Source of the DNA: SAR86 cluster bacterium
Lineage (GTDB): Bacteria; Pseudomonadota; Gammaproteobacteria; Magnimaribacterales; D2472
Length of the DNA stretch: 17,028 nt
Reading direction: 5' to 3'
Assembly (NCBI GenBank): GCA_016779505.1
Contig: JADHNM010000022.1
Span: forward strand, 1-17,028
Shown here: positions 7,018 through 14,544 of the stretch, one piece after another
Position numbering within the stretch: the stretch's first letter is position 1
How the letters are laid out: each line of letters opens with the position of its first letter
The notes under the pieces: generated by a model
Seen by the model: the letters and a program-made list of their open reading frames with translations, nothing else
Database searches by the model: none
What the model was told of the DNA's origin: nothing
Position numbers and translations under genes: made by a program

Positions 7018-8122
7018 ATGGATACTATGGAAACAGGTGAAATTAAATCAACCCTTGCTGATCTCAGAGATCGTATGAATGATCTCCGGGGGCATCTTTG
7101 ACGTTGCTAATAAACAGGGCTCTCTAGAAGATATTAATAATAGATTATCAGATGAGTCCACCTGGTCTAATTTAGAGCTATCCCAATCTTTGAATAAAGA
7201 AAAAGCAGATTTAGAAAAATTTCTAAATTCTTTTTTATCTGTTGATGAGGCTATCAATGACAATCTTGATCTTATAGACATTGCAATTGAGGAATCTGAC
7301 GATGACTCAATCAATGAAATTAATGAAGAAACCCAAACTCTAATTTCTAAAGTAGAAAATTTAGAATTTAATAGAATGTTCTCCAATAAAATGGATCCTA
7401 ATTCTGCATTTATTGATATTCAATCTGGCTCTGGAGGCACTGAAGCTCAAGACTGGGCTGATATGCTTCTTAGAATGTATACACGATGGGCAGAAAAACA
7501 TGAATTTTCAGTATCCGTTATTGAGCATTCACCCGGAGAGGTGGCAGGCATCAAATCAGCATCATTACTTATTAAGGGGAGTTATGCCTATGGATGGCTT
7601 AGAACAGAAACCGGGGTTCATCGGCTAGTTAGGAAGTCTCCTTTTGATTCTGGTAGTAGACGACACACATCTTTTGCATCTGTATTTATTTCTCCAGAAA
7701 TTGATGAATCTATTGAGGTTGAATTGAATCCTGCAGATGTAAGAATTGATACCTATAGAGCATCAGGGGCGGGCGGTCAGCATGTTAACAAAACAGATTC
7801 AGCAGTTCGTTTAACACACACTCCAACGGGGACAGTGGTTCAGTGTCAAAGTGATCGTTCCCAACATAAAAATAAAGACAATGCTTTCAAACAACTTAAA
7901 TCAAAATTATATGAATTGGAGCTTCAAAAACAGAAAGATGAGCAGCAGTTATTAGAAGATAGCAAGTCTGATATTGGCTGGGGAAGCCAAATCCGATCAT
8001 ATGTTTTAGATCAATCTCGTATTAAAGACTTAAGAACAAACGTTGAAAGTGGTAATATCTCTTCAATCCTCGACGGAGATATAGATATATTTATTAAAGC
8101 TAGTCTAACCCAAGGAGTGTAA
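7018..8122 (+). CDS. prfB: Peptide chain release factor 2, expressed by programmed +1 frameshift
   Basis: RF2 ends translation at UGA and UAA. Translation from ATG 7018 gives 27 residues ending NDLRGHL, then in-frame TGA at 7099-7101. A +1 shift on CTT resumes at GAC 7100, giving 367 residues in all. E. coli RF2 is 365 and reads LRGYLDYDA at the same point. The SPF anticodon-like tripeptide is at about 207-209 in RKSPFDSG and the catalytic GGQ at about 252-254 in SGAGGQHVNKTDSAV. The residue matching E. coli K-12 T246 is alanine (YRASGAGGQ), the commoner form. A second ATG at 7027 would give 364 residues and cannot be excluded. A tool that ignores frameshifting would start the gene at an internal codon near 7079 and lose the first 27 residues. 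The last codons hold the lysS SD. Confidence 0.97.
7087..7102 (+). promoter_or_regulatory. RF2 autoregulatory +1 frameshift site
   Basis: Codons CGG GGG CAT CTT TGA followed by C have the same spacing as E. coli AGG GGG UAU CUU UGA C. They provide an SD-like G-run (7088-7092) three bases before the slippery CTT (7096-7098), a zero-frame UGA (7099-7101), and C as the following base, the weak termination context. When RF2 is scarce the UGA is read slowly, tRNA-Leu slips to UUU, and full-length RF2 is made. This is an established feedback loop, recognised here by sequence. Confidence 0.95.
8112..8117 (+). promoter_or_regulatory. Shine-Dalgarno site of lysS inside prfB
   Basis: AAGGAG lies in the last codons of prfB, five bases before the lysS ATG (8123). 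That ATG directly abuts the prfB TAA (8120-8122), so terminating RF2-synthesising ribosomes can restart on lysS. It is one of the strongest SD sites in this window. Confidence 0.8.
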
Positions 8123-9613
8123 ATGAGCGATTCAAATATTGGTGGTGAGGCCTCTATCTTAGAGGAAAGACGAAGAAAGCTTGAAGAGCTTAGAGAAGCT
8201 AATATCGCTTATGTAAATAATTTTATTCCTTCTAAAAAAGCCAAAGATTTACATGATTCTTATGGCCATCATAGTAAAGAGGAGCTTGAAGAAAAAAAGA
8301 TTACAAACCTATCCATAGCCGGGAGAATAGTTTTAAAAAGAGTGATGGGTAATGCCAGCTTCGTAACTATTAGAGATGGCTCAGGAGATATACAGGCTTA
8401 TATCAGCAAAAATAATGTAGACCCAGATTTATACAAGAATTTTAAATCCTGGGATCTTGGAGACATTATTGGAATTAGCGGTAATTTATTTAAGACCAAA
8501 ACAGAAGAACTAACGGTTGAAGCTCATGCAATTACACTAATCACAAAATCACTAAGACCTATGCCAGAAAAACATAAAGGTTTGGCTGATATCGAAATTA
8601 AATATCGTCAAAGGTACTTGGATTTAATGAGCAACCCTGAATCCCAAGAGGTCTTTAGAAAACGCTCTCAAATTGTTTCATCTATTAGATCCTCAATGCT
8701 TGAGGATGGTTTTCTTGAAGTAGAAACGCCCATGATGCATTCAATACCAGGAGGAGCTGTTGCAAAACCTTTTATTACACAGCACAACGCACTAGATAGA
8801 GAGCTTTTCTTAAGAATTGCACCTGAGCTTCATCTAAAAAGGCTATTGGTTGGAGGTTTTGAAAAGGTTTTTGAGATTAATAGAAGTTTTAGAAATGAGG
8901 GACTGTCTACTAGACACAATCCAGAGTTTACGATGTTGGAGTTTTACGCAGCTTTTGCTACTTTTGAAGGAACAATAGAGTTCACCAAGAATATTATTCA
9001 GTCAGCATCAGCGGCAATTGGTAATAATGATGAAATTGAATGGGATGGCGATAAAATAGATCTTTCTAATTTCTCCACTGAAACTCTTAATAATTTAGTA
9101 CTAGAGTATAACTCTAAGCTAAGTAATGATGATTTAACTAATTTAGCCAAGCTCAGAAGTTACTGTCAATCACTCAAAGTGCCATACAAGGACTCTTGGG
9201 GAGTCGGAAAAGTATTATTAGAAATTTTTGAAAAATCAGTTGAGGCCAATCTTATTCAACCTACCTTTGTTACAGAGTATCCGGTAGAGGTTTCACCTTT
9301 ATCCAGAAGAAATAATGATGATCCATCAATTGCAGACAGATTTGAGTTATTTATTGGCGGCAAAGAAATTGCCAATGGTTTCTGCGAATTAAATGATCCA
9401 GATGATCAGGCAGCACGATTCCAAGAACAGGTTAAGGCAAAAGCAGATGGAGATGACGAGGCTATGGGGTTTGACGAAGACTATATTACTGCTTTGGAGC
9501 ATGGCATGCCTCCTGCAGTAGGGGTTGGTGTTGGGATAGATAGATTAGTTATGATGTTAACTAATCAAAGCTCAATCAGAGATGTAATTCTATTTCCTCA
9601 ATTAAAATCTTAA
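8123..9613 (+). CDS. lysS: Lysyl-tRNA synthetase, class II
   Basis: The enzyme charges tRNA-Lys. The 496 residues have an N-terminal OB-fold anticodon-binding domain (about 62-140, with SIAGRIVLKRVMGNASFVTIRDG) and the class II catalytic domain from about 155 (IEIKYRQRYLDLM). Motif 1 ends EVETPMM (199-205). Motif 2 is FRNEGLSTRHNPEFTMLEFY (256-275). Motif 3 is GVGVGIDRLVMML (467-479), followed by the signature IRDVILFP. The length and domains are normal and all motifs are intact. It abuts prfB, a very common arrangement in gammaproteobacteria. An adjacent second synthetase is absent. Confidence 0.97.
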   Translation: MSDSNIGGEASILEERRRKLEELREANIAYVNNFIPSKKAKDLHDSYGHHSKEELEEKKITNLSIAGRIVLKRVMGNASFVTIRDGSGDIQAYISKNNVDPDLYKNFKSWDLGDIIGISGNLFKTKTEELTVEAHAITLITKSLRPMPEKHKGLADIEIKYRQRYLDLMSNPESQEVFRKRSQIVSSIRSSMLEDGFLEVETPMMHSIPGGAVAKPFITQHNALDRELFLRIAPELHLKRLLVGGFEKVFEINRSFRNEGLSTRHNPEFTMLEFYAAFATFEGTIEFTKNIIQSASAAIGNNDEIEWDGDKIDLSNFSTETLNNLVLEYNSKLSNDDLTNLAKLRSYCQSLKVPYKDSWGVGKVLLEIFEKSVEANLIQPTFVTEYPVEVSPLSRRNNDDPSIADRFELFIGGKEIANGFCELNDPDDQAARFQEQVKAKADGDDEAMGFDEDYITALEHGMPPAVGVGVGIDRLVMMLTNQSSIRDVILFPQLKS

Positions 9614-9623
9614 CTTTTTAAGT

Positions 9624-10274
9624 ATGTATCTTACTTTACTCATTACTGTTGGGGTGCCTATATTTATTGTCTTTGCAATAATCTATTCAGATAAATTTAG
9701 AGAGCCTACTGACGTAGTTATAAAGACTTTCTTTGCAGGAGTTATCATATGTTTTCCAGCCGCAGAGTTAAATCATCTCCTAATCCCATCTTATGAATAT
9801 TCATATCGCGCTGGATTTACAGAAGAAACGTTAAAGTTTTTAGTGCTATATTTTTATATTAGGCCGAAAAGTGAATTTAATGAGCCCATGGATGCAATTG
9901 TTTATGGCGTCATAGTTTCACTGGGTTTTGCAACTTTTGAAAATATGTCATATGTATACTCAGGAAATCTTGAGGTTGATTCATTTTCTCTTGCAATAAT
10001 GAGAGGGATAAGCGCAATCCCATTGCATGCTTCATGTGGCATTATCATGGGTTATTTTTTTGGTTTATATGCTTTTACTCAATCTAAGCAATTTTTAATC
10101 AAAAGTTTAGTATTCCCAATTGGAATTCATGCAACCTATAACTTTCTGACTGGCTATGATTTTTTCTTTTTGTATTTTTTGGTACCCGTTATGATTTACG
10201 CTAGAAGTCTACATACAGAGTTTGCTGATTTGCAGTTAAAAAAAGCAAGAGAAGATGAAGCTAAAATTATATGA
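9624..10274 (+). CDS. PrsW-type intramembrane metalloprotease (family M82-like)
   Basis: The 216 residues are strongly hydrophobic, with about six to seven membrane segments. They carry the ordered signatures of PrsW proteins: EETLK with E67/E68 and K71, FENMSY with E106 and Y110, H135 in PLHASCGIIMGY, and H169 in GIHATYN. The glutamates and histidines are the expected zinc or catalytic residues within the membrane. In Bacillus subtilis, PrsW starts cleavage of anti-sigma factor RsiW. No sigma/anti-sigma pair is next to this gene, so its substrate is unknown. It starts ten bases after lysS with only a weak SD, and its stop is five bases from the convergent gene's stop. The short charged C-terminus (KKAREDEAK) is probably cytoplasmic. 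Confidence 0.82.
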   Translation: MYLTLLITVGVPIFIVFAIIYSDKFREPTDVVIKTFFAGVIICFPAAELNHLLIPSYEYSYRAGFTEETLKFLVLYFYIRPKSEFNEPMDAIVYGVIVSLGFATFENMSYVYSGNLEVDSFSLAIMRGISAIPLHASCGIIMGYFFGLYAFTQSKQFLIKSLVFPIGIHATYNFLTGYDFFFLYFLVPVMIYARSLHTEFADLQLKKAREDEAKII

Positions 10275-10279
10275 AGAGA

Positions 10280-10729
10280 TTACCATCTATATTTTTCAAA
10301 ATTTTCTGGATTAGCCCAACCCTCAGAATTATTCCAGCCTCTCTTATTATTATAAGTTTTTAGGTTGTATGAATAGATCCGTGCTTGCGTAATTTCAATG
10401 TCGTGAGTAAATCCTAGCTCCAAGAATTTTTGATGATCATTATCGTCTTTATTCTTTTTAAGAATTAATATTTTTTGAGCTAGCATATTCTTTACTAAAC
10501 CAATTTGAGTTTTTGAGATAGATATATCATCAAAGATGATGCATAAATCATTAGGCTCAGCGATATTAGAGTCCAGATGATCAAGGTTCATAATTGATAA
10601 TTTCTTAAGATAATCTTCACTAAGCTCAGCAAAGGCGCTTAAGTCTTTTTTGGTGATTGCCAGAACTGATGAAACTTCTTCATTGTGGATGACTTCAACT
10701 AAGAAATCATTTAATCCACTTTTAGCCAT
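10280..10729 (-). CDS. Hypothetical protein, DUF6231-like
   Basis: This 149-residue protein has no signal peptide or membrane segment. The middle alternates strands and helices: LCIIFDDIS near 62-70, KILILKKN near 85-92, then HQKFLELGFTHD. This resembles a shortened methyltransferase-like alpha/beta domain. The last 25 residues are dense in conserved-looking aromatics: YNLKTYNNKRGWNN, GWANPENF, KYRW. From memory, this ending matches a gammaproteobacterial family annotated DUF6231, whose function is unknown. I recognise it by the tail only. The ATG directly follows the mdh TAA (TAAATG on this strand), so it is probably coupled to malate dehydrogenase. It is the last gene of the alkB-like/mdh transcript. 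Confidence 0.7.
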   Translation of the reverse strand: MAKSGLNDFLVEVIHNEEVSSVLAITKKDLSAFAELSEDYLKKLSIMNLDHLDSNIAEPNDLCIIFDDISISKTQIGLVKNMLAQKILILKKNKDDNDHQKFLELGFTHDIEITQARIYSYNLKTYNNKRGWNNSEGWANPENFEKYRW

Positions 10730-11728
10730 TTATTTTAATAAATCCTCAACTGCAGATCTTTCATCAATCAACTCATCTGTTGAAATTTTTATTTTTTCTT
10801 TTGCGAAATCAGATAATACAATGTCTCTTACAATTTCAACTTTACCTTCTGGAGTGGTCATCATAGGCATACCACAAATAATACCTTCTGGAAGATCATA
10901 GCTACCATCACTCATTACCGCTGCACTAAAACAATCTCCAGACATTGTAGGGTTCTCGCAAGCAACAACCGTATCTAGAGCTGCTTTTGCTGCAGAGGTT
11001 GCAGAGGATGCTCCCCGTGAATCAATAACGGCTTTACCTCGTTGCTGCACCACTGGCAGAAAATCATTTTCAACCCACTCCATATCATTAATTAGATCTT
11101 TTCCTTGGACGCCATTCAAGACTACATTTTCAAAATCTGGATACATGGTTGGGCTATGATTTCCCCAAATAATCATTTTGCTTATTTCTCCAATTCCCGT
11201 ATTAAGTTTTTTAGATAAGACTGATCTTGCTCTACTTGAATCCAGCATTGTCATGGCCATCCATAGCTGAGAATCATTGTTAGCAGAATGTCTTCCAATT
11301 AAAGCATTGGTATTGGCGGGATTGCCCACGACTAAAATTTTTGCATCTGGTTTTCCAAATTTACCAATTGCTTGGCCCTGCCCAACAAAAATACCACCAT
11401 TAATTTGGAGGAGGTCAGCACGCTCTTCAATCTTTTTACCATTAAACACAATGCCCCTTGGAATACTGCCAACTAATAGGAACCAGTCAGCGTCTTGAGC
11501 AGCTTCTTCGAAGTTTGATGTGTAATTCACATTTCCCATATTTGGAAAATTAGAATCTTCTAATTCCATTACTAGACCTTCTAATTTATCAACTACTTGA
11601 GGGATTTCCACCAACTCTAAATCTACAATCCTATCTCCAAAGGTATTACCATCCACTAATCTTGGTATTAAAGAGTAACTTATCTGACCGGCTGCACCAG
11701 TAACAACAACCTTGACTCTATCTTTCAT
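10730..11728 (-). CDS. mdh: Malate dehydrogenase (NAD-dependent)
   Basis: The enzyme interconverts malate and oxaloacetate in the TCA cycle. The 332-residue length and sequence fit the cytosolic/Thermus-type branch, not the E. coli type. The nucleotide loop is TGAAGQISY (10-18). E41 in LELVEIP at the end of beta-2 suggests NAD rather than NADP. Catalytic residues are R91 and R103 in the mobile loop, D163 and R166 in MLDSSRA, and H191 in WGNHSPTMYPD; SSATSAAKAALD is also typical. The loop between R91 and R103 is about six residues longer than I expect (PRGIVFNGKKIEERADLL against a PRKxGMERxDLL pattern). The ATG has AAGGA six bases upstream (11735-11739), overlapping the alkB-like stop. Confidence 0.93.
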   Translation of the reverse strand: MKDRVKVVVTGAAGQISYSLIPRLVDGNTFGDRIVDLELVEIPQVVDKLEGLVMELEDSNFPNMGNVNYTSNFEEAAQDADWFLLVGSIPRGIVFNGKKIEERADLLQINGGIFVGQGQAIGKFGKPDAKILVVGNPANTNALIGRHSANNDSQLWMAMTMLDSSRARSVLSKKLNTGIGEISKMIIWGNHSPTMYPDFENVVLNGVQGKDLINDMEWVENDFLPVVQQRGKAVIDSRGASSATSAAKAALDTVVACENPTMSGDCFSAAVMSDGSYDLPEGIICGMPMMTTPEGKVEIVRDIVLSDFAKEKIKISTDELIDERSAVEDLLK

Positions 11729-11737
11729 AAAAAATCC

Positions 11738-12334
11738 TTATAAATTATTTTTATTTATTATATTCCTAAACGTTAAATTAATTCGCGGCCCAATGATTTT
11801 TTGTGTCTTTTTTATGGAATGTTGCCAATTTTTTTGTGTTTTACCATCGATCAATATTAAACAGCCATTGGTCTGAGATACTGAGAGAGTCTCTTTATTA
11901 ATTTTATTTCTAAATACCAAATCTCTCTCACTGCCAAGTGAGATTGAGGCTATGGTAGGAACAGGACCAAGCTCTTTTTCATCATCAGAATGCCATCCCA
12001 TTGAGTCTTTTCCATCTCTGTAATAATTTACAAGAACAGAGTTAAAATCAATTTTTAATTCTCTAGAAATCTTCTCTCGGATCATGGCTAAATCTTTTGT
12101 CCAATTCTGTCGATTTAATTTTTTGCCTGAATATTTGTAGTCACATCCTTCATCACCTATCCAGCATTGTAATCTGGGAATTTTGGTATTTTTGCCAAAC
12201 ATTTTGATCATCATTGATTCCCAGGGAAGGCTTGCTATTAGTTTTTTGAGCAATATATTAGATTCGTTTGAATCAAAAAACTCCTTATCGATTCGAACTT
12301 TTAGATCGTTGTGAGCTACAATTTCATTCTTCAT
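11738..12334 (-). CDS. AlkB-like alpha-ketoglutarate-dependent dioxygenase
   Basis: This class of Fe(II)/2-oxoglutarate oxygenase removes methyl lesions (1-meA, 3-meC) from nucleic acids. The 198 residues match the ALKBH2/3-like branch: PRLQCWIGDEG (53-63), NYYRDGKDSMGWHSDDE (103-119) with iron ligands H115 and D117, IASISLGSERDLVFR (128-142), third ligand H172 in NWQHSIKKT, and 2-oxoglutarate arginine R184 with R190 in RINLTFR. All cofactor residues are present, so it should be active. It heads a minus-strand unit with mdh nine bases downstream and is divergent from the flavoprotein gene at 12384. No ada or alkA is nearby. RNA or protein demethylation is possible, but DNA repair is the family's usual role. 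Confidence 0.9.
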   Translation of the reverse strand: MKNEIVAHNDLKVRIDKEFFDSNESNILLKKLIASLPWESMMIKMFGKNTKIPRLQCWIGDEGCDYKYSGKKLNRQNWTKDLAMIREKISRELKIDFNSVLVNYYRDGKDSMGWHSDDEKELGPVPTIASISLGSERDLVFRNKINKETLSVSQTNGCLILIDGKTQKNWQHSIKKTQKIIGPRINLTFRNIINKNNL

Positions 12335-12343
12335 TAGAGAGTT

Positions 12344-12371
12344 AGTATAAATATGTTTTCATTAAATCCAA
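12344..12371 (-). promoter_or_regulatory. Possible promoter of the alkB-like/mdh unit, overlapping a possible divergent -10
   Basis: Reading the minus strand, TTGGAT (12371-12366) and TATACT (12349-12344) are 16 bases apart, a fair sigma-70-type match. The ATG would lie only nine bases beyond the -10, giving a very short leader. On the plus strand TATAAA (12346-12351) could serve as -10 for the flavoprotein gene; it shares bases with the minus-strand -10 and lacks a good -35. The palindrome CCAATTGG (12368-12375) overlaps the minus-strand -35. The evidence is consensus matching only. Confidence 0.35.
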
Positions 12372-12383
12372 TTGGTCAATGCA

Positions 12384-13607
12384 ATGAGTAAAGTATTAAT
12401 TGCCGGTGGAGGGCATGCTGGAGCCAACACAGCCTTTGCATTACGAAAAGATGGTTTTGATGGAGATATAACTATCATAAGTTATGAGGACTATCTGCCT
12501 TATCATAGACCCCCATTATCTAAAGATTTTTTAAAACAAAGTATTGGAATTGAAAAGCTAAGCTTTAAGCCAGCTAACTTCTATGAAGAGCAGAATATCT
12601 CCATTAATCTAAATACTCGAATTGATGCCATCAACCTTGAATCTAATCATGTCAAGGCAACTGATGTCACTTTTGATTTCGATTATTTAGTTTTTGCAAC
12701 TGGGGCATCTCCTAGATTACTGCAGATGGAAAATGCTGATGCTGCAAATTTGTTTTACCTAAGGCAGATAACAGATGCGCTATCTGTTCAAAAAGCAATT
12801 GGCTCAGCTAAAGACATAGTTTTAATAGGCGGAGGTTATATTGGGCTTGAAGTAGCTTCGGTTATGACAGAGCTTGGCTTGAATGTAGTTATTTTAGAGG
12901 CAGAAGATCGCATTCTGCAGAGAGTTACAAGTCCGGAAGTTTCAAATTTTTATAATGATTTTCATAGCAAAAAGGGCGTTGAGATTATTTGTAACGCTAG
13001 AGTCACCAGCCTTGAAGCTAAAAATAAAATAATTAATACAGTTAATCTAGAATCTGGCAAGAGCATTTCTGCTGATATAGTTTTGGTGGGTATCGGAGCA
13101 ATTCCGAATACACAGCTTGCAGATTCAATCGGCTTAGAATGCGATAATGGAATCAAGACGGATCAATATTGTAGAACCTCTATCCCAAATATTCTTGCTG
13201 TGGGTGATTGCACATCTTCTTTTAATACTCTTTACAATAAAGAATTTAGACTTGAAAGTGTGCCAAATGCTCTAGCGCAAGCGAAAGTAGCTTCTTCATC
13301 AATCCTTGGTAATGAGCTTTTTAACAAGGAGATGCCCTGGTTCTGGTCTGATCAATATGATCTAAAATTACAAATGGCTGGTTTATCAAGTGGCTATGAT
13401 GAGTGTCATATTATCGGAGATACTGATTCAGCAGAATTTATAGCTTGTTATGGTAAAGATGGATACTTAATTGCAGTTGATAGTGTTAATCAACCCAGAC
13501 AGTTTATGCTTTTTAAAAAAGCTCTAGGTAATGGCTTTAAGTTAGAGATGAACCTTATAAAAGATAAAAATTTTCAACCTGAGTCCATTTTTTCAGGTTC
13601 AAATTAG
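12384..13607 (+). CDS. FAD-dependent NAD(P)H:ferredoxin/rubredoxin reductase-type oxidoreductase
   Basis: The 407 residues form a pyridine nucleotide-disulfide oxidoreductase-fold reductase like those supplying electrons to P450s, Rieske oxygenases or rubredoxins. The FAD loop is AGGGHAGANTA (7-17), followed by YHRPPLSKDFL (40-50). The FADATG-like segment is VFATGASPRLL (103-113). The NAD loop is GGGYIGLEVAS (149-159), with E172 in VVILEAEDRI pointing to NADH. The second FAD motif is AVGDC (272-276). The C-terminal reductase domain contains PWFWSDQYDLKLQMAGL. I start at ATG 12384 because it gives the usual MSKVLIAGGG opening; a TTG at 12372 would add four residues. No ferredoxin, rubredoxin, P450 or oxygenase is adjacent, so the electron acceptor is unknown. 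Confidence 0.88.
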   Translation: MSKVLIAGGGHAGANTAFALRKDGFDGDITIISYEDYLPYHRPPLSKDFLKQSIGIEKLSFKPANFYEEQNISINLNTRIDAINLESNHVKATDVTFDFDYLVFATGASPRLLQMENADAANLFYLRQITDALSVQKAIGSAKDIVLIGGGYIGLEVASVMTELGLNVVILEAEDRILQRVTSPEVSNFYNDFHSKKGVEIICNARVTSLEAKNKIINTVNLESGKSISADIVLVGIGAIPNTQLADSIGLECDNGIKTDQYCRTSIPNILAVGDCTSSFNTLYNKEFRLESVPNALAQAKVASSSILGNELFNKEMPWFWSDQYDLKLQMAGLSSGYDECHIIGDTDSAEFIACYGKDGYLIAVDSVNQPRQFMLFKKALGNGFKLEMNLIKDKNFQPESIFSGSN

Positions 13608-13628
13608 TTAGAATATATATACCAACAC

Positions 13629-13632
13629 GGAG
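13629..13632 (+). promoter_or_regulatory. Shine-Dalgarno site of the SDR gene
   Basis: GGAG stands six bases before the ATG at 13639 and fixes that start. A T/A run with a possible -10 (TATATA, from about 13614) lies in the 31-base gap after the flavoprotein gene, but no -35 is convincing. Confidence 0.6.
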
Positions 13633-13638
13633 ATAACC

Positions 13639-14544
13639 ATGGCCATAAGATTTGATGACAAAGTAGTAATCGTAACGGGTGCAGGCGGAGGCCTAGGAAA
13701 GCAACATGCGCTTGAATTTGCAAGAAGAGGAGCAAAAGTTGTAGTTAATGATCTGGGAGGAGCTGTTGATGGCTCTGGTGGCGCAAGTGATGCGGCAAAT
13801 GGGGTTGTTGAGGAAATTAAGGCAGAGGGTGGAGAAGCCATCGCAAATGGCTCTAGCGTTGCAGACAAAGAGGGTGTTTCAAAAATGATTGCTGAAACTA
13901 TGGAAAAATGGGGCCGTATAGATATTTTGGTTAACAATGCTGGAATCTTGAGAGATAAAAGTTTTCATAAAATTACCACTGAAGAATTCGACCAGGTAAT
14001 GGATGTGCACTTTCAGGGAAGTTTCTATGCTTCTCACGCTGTTTATCCAATCATGCGTGAACAAAATTTCGGTAGAATAATTTTTACCACATCCTCTGGC
14101 GGTCTTTGTGGTAACTTTGGTCAAGCAAATTACGGCGCAGCAAAAATGGGCATGATCGGCTTGATGAATTGTCTGAAGATAGAAGGTCAAAAATATAATG
14201 TCTTCTCAAGTGCTGTTGCTCCAGTTGCTTTATCTAGAATGACAGATTCTTTATTTCCAGAAGGCATTGGTGAGAGGTTTATGCCCGAGTACGTTACTCC
14301 AGCCGTTATCTACCTAGCTAGTGAAGAAAGTCAAAATGGAGCCATTATTGGAGCTGGGGCAGGAGTATTTACAAGATTTAGAATTTTGGAAACTATGGGT
14401 CTTGCTCTTGGTACAGGGGATGAGATGACTCCTGAGAACATAGCAGCTGGGTGGGATTCTGTTTCTGACATGGAAGATGCAAGAGAGCTATTTAGTGGAC
14501 CTGAGCAAACAATTAAAATTCTTGAACAGGCAGACAAAGCTTAA
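13639..14544 (+). CDS. SDR dehydrogenase, similar to the 3-hydroxyacyl-CoA dehydrogenase domain of MFE-2/HSD17B4
   Basis: A classical short-chain dehydrogenase of 301 residues. The cofactor loop is TGAGGGLG (13-20). D38 in VVVNDLGG favours NAD. The structural motif NNAG is at 99-102. The catalytic set is S152, Y165 and K169 (FGQANYGAAK). The stretch NDLGGAVDGSGGASDAANGVVEEI and the long C-terminal part beyond residue 245 are typical of the dehydrogenase unit of peroxisomal multifunctional enzyme 2, which oxidises 3-hydroxyacyl-CoA, and of related bacterial single-domain proteins. There is no fused hydratase or SCP2 domain and no beta-oxidation gene nearby, so acyl-CoA or steroid use is inferred. 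It follows the flavoprotein gene by 31 bases. Its stop overlaps the convergent GST stop within TTAA (14541-14544). Confidence 0.87.
   Translation: MAIRFDDKVVIVTGAGGGLGKQHALEFARRGAKVVVNDLGGAVDGSGGASDAANGVVEEIKAEGGEAIANGSSVADKEGVSKMIAETMEKWGRIDILVNNAGILRDKSFHKITTEEFDQVMDVHFQGSFYASHAVYPIMREQNFGRIIFTTSSGGLCGNFGQANYGAAKMGMIGLMNCLKIEGQKYNVFSSAVAPVALSRMTDSLFPEGIGERFMPEYVTPAVIYLASEESQNGAIIGAGAGVFTRFRILETMGLALGTGDEMTPENIAAGWDSVSDMEDARELFSGPEQTIKILEQADKA

Noticed and set aside
7048..7386. Minus-strand 112-residue open frame within prfB
   Set aside because: It is antisense to well-conserved RF2 sequence, is serine-rich with no recognisable domain, and has no partner genes.
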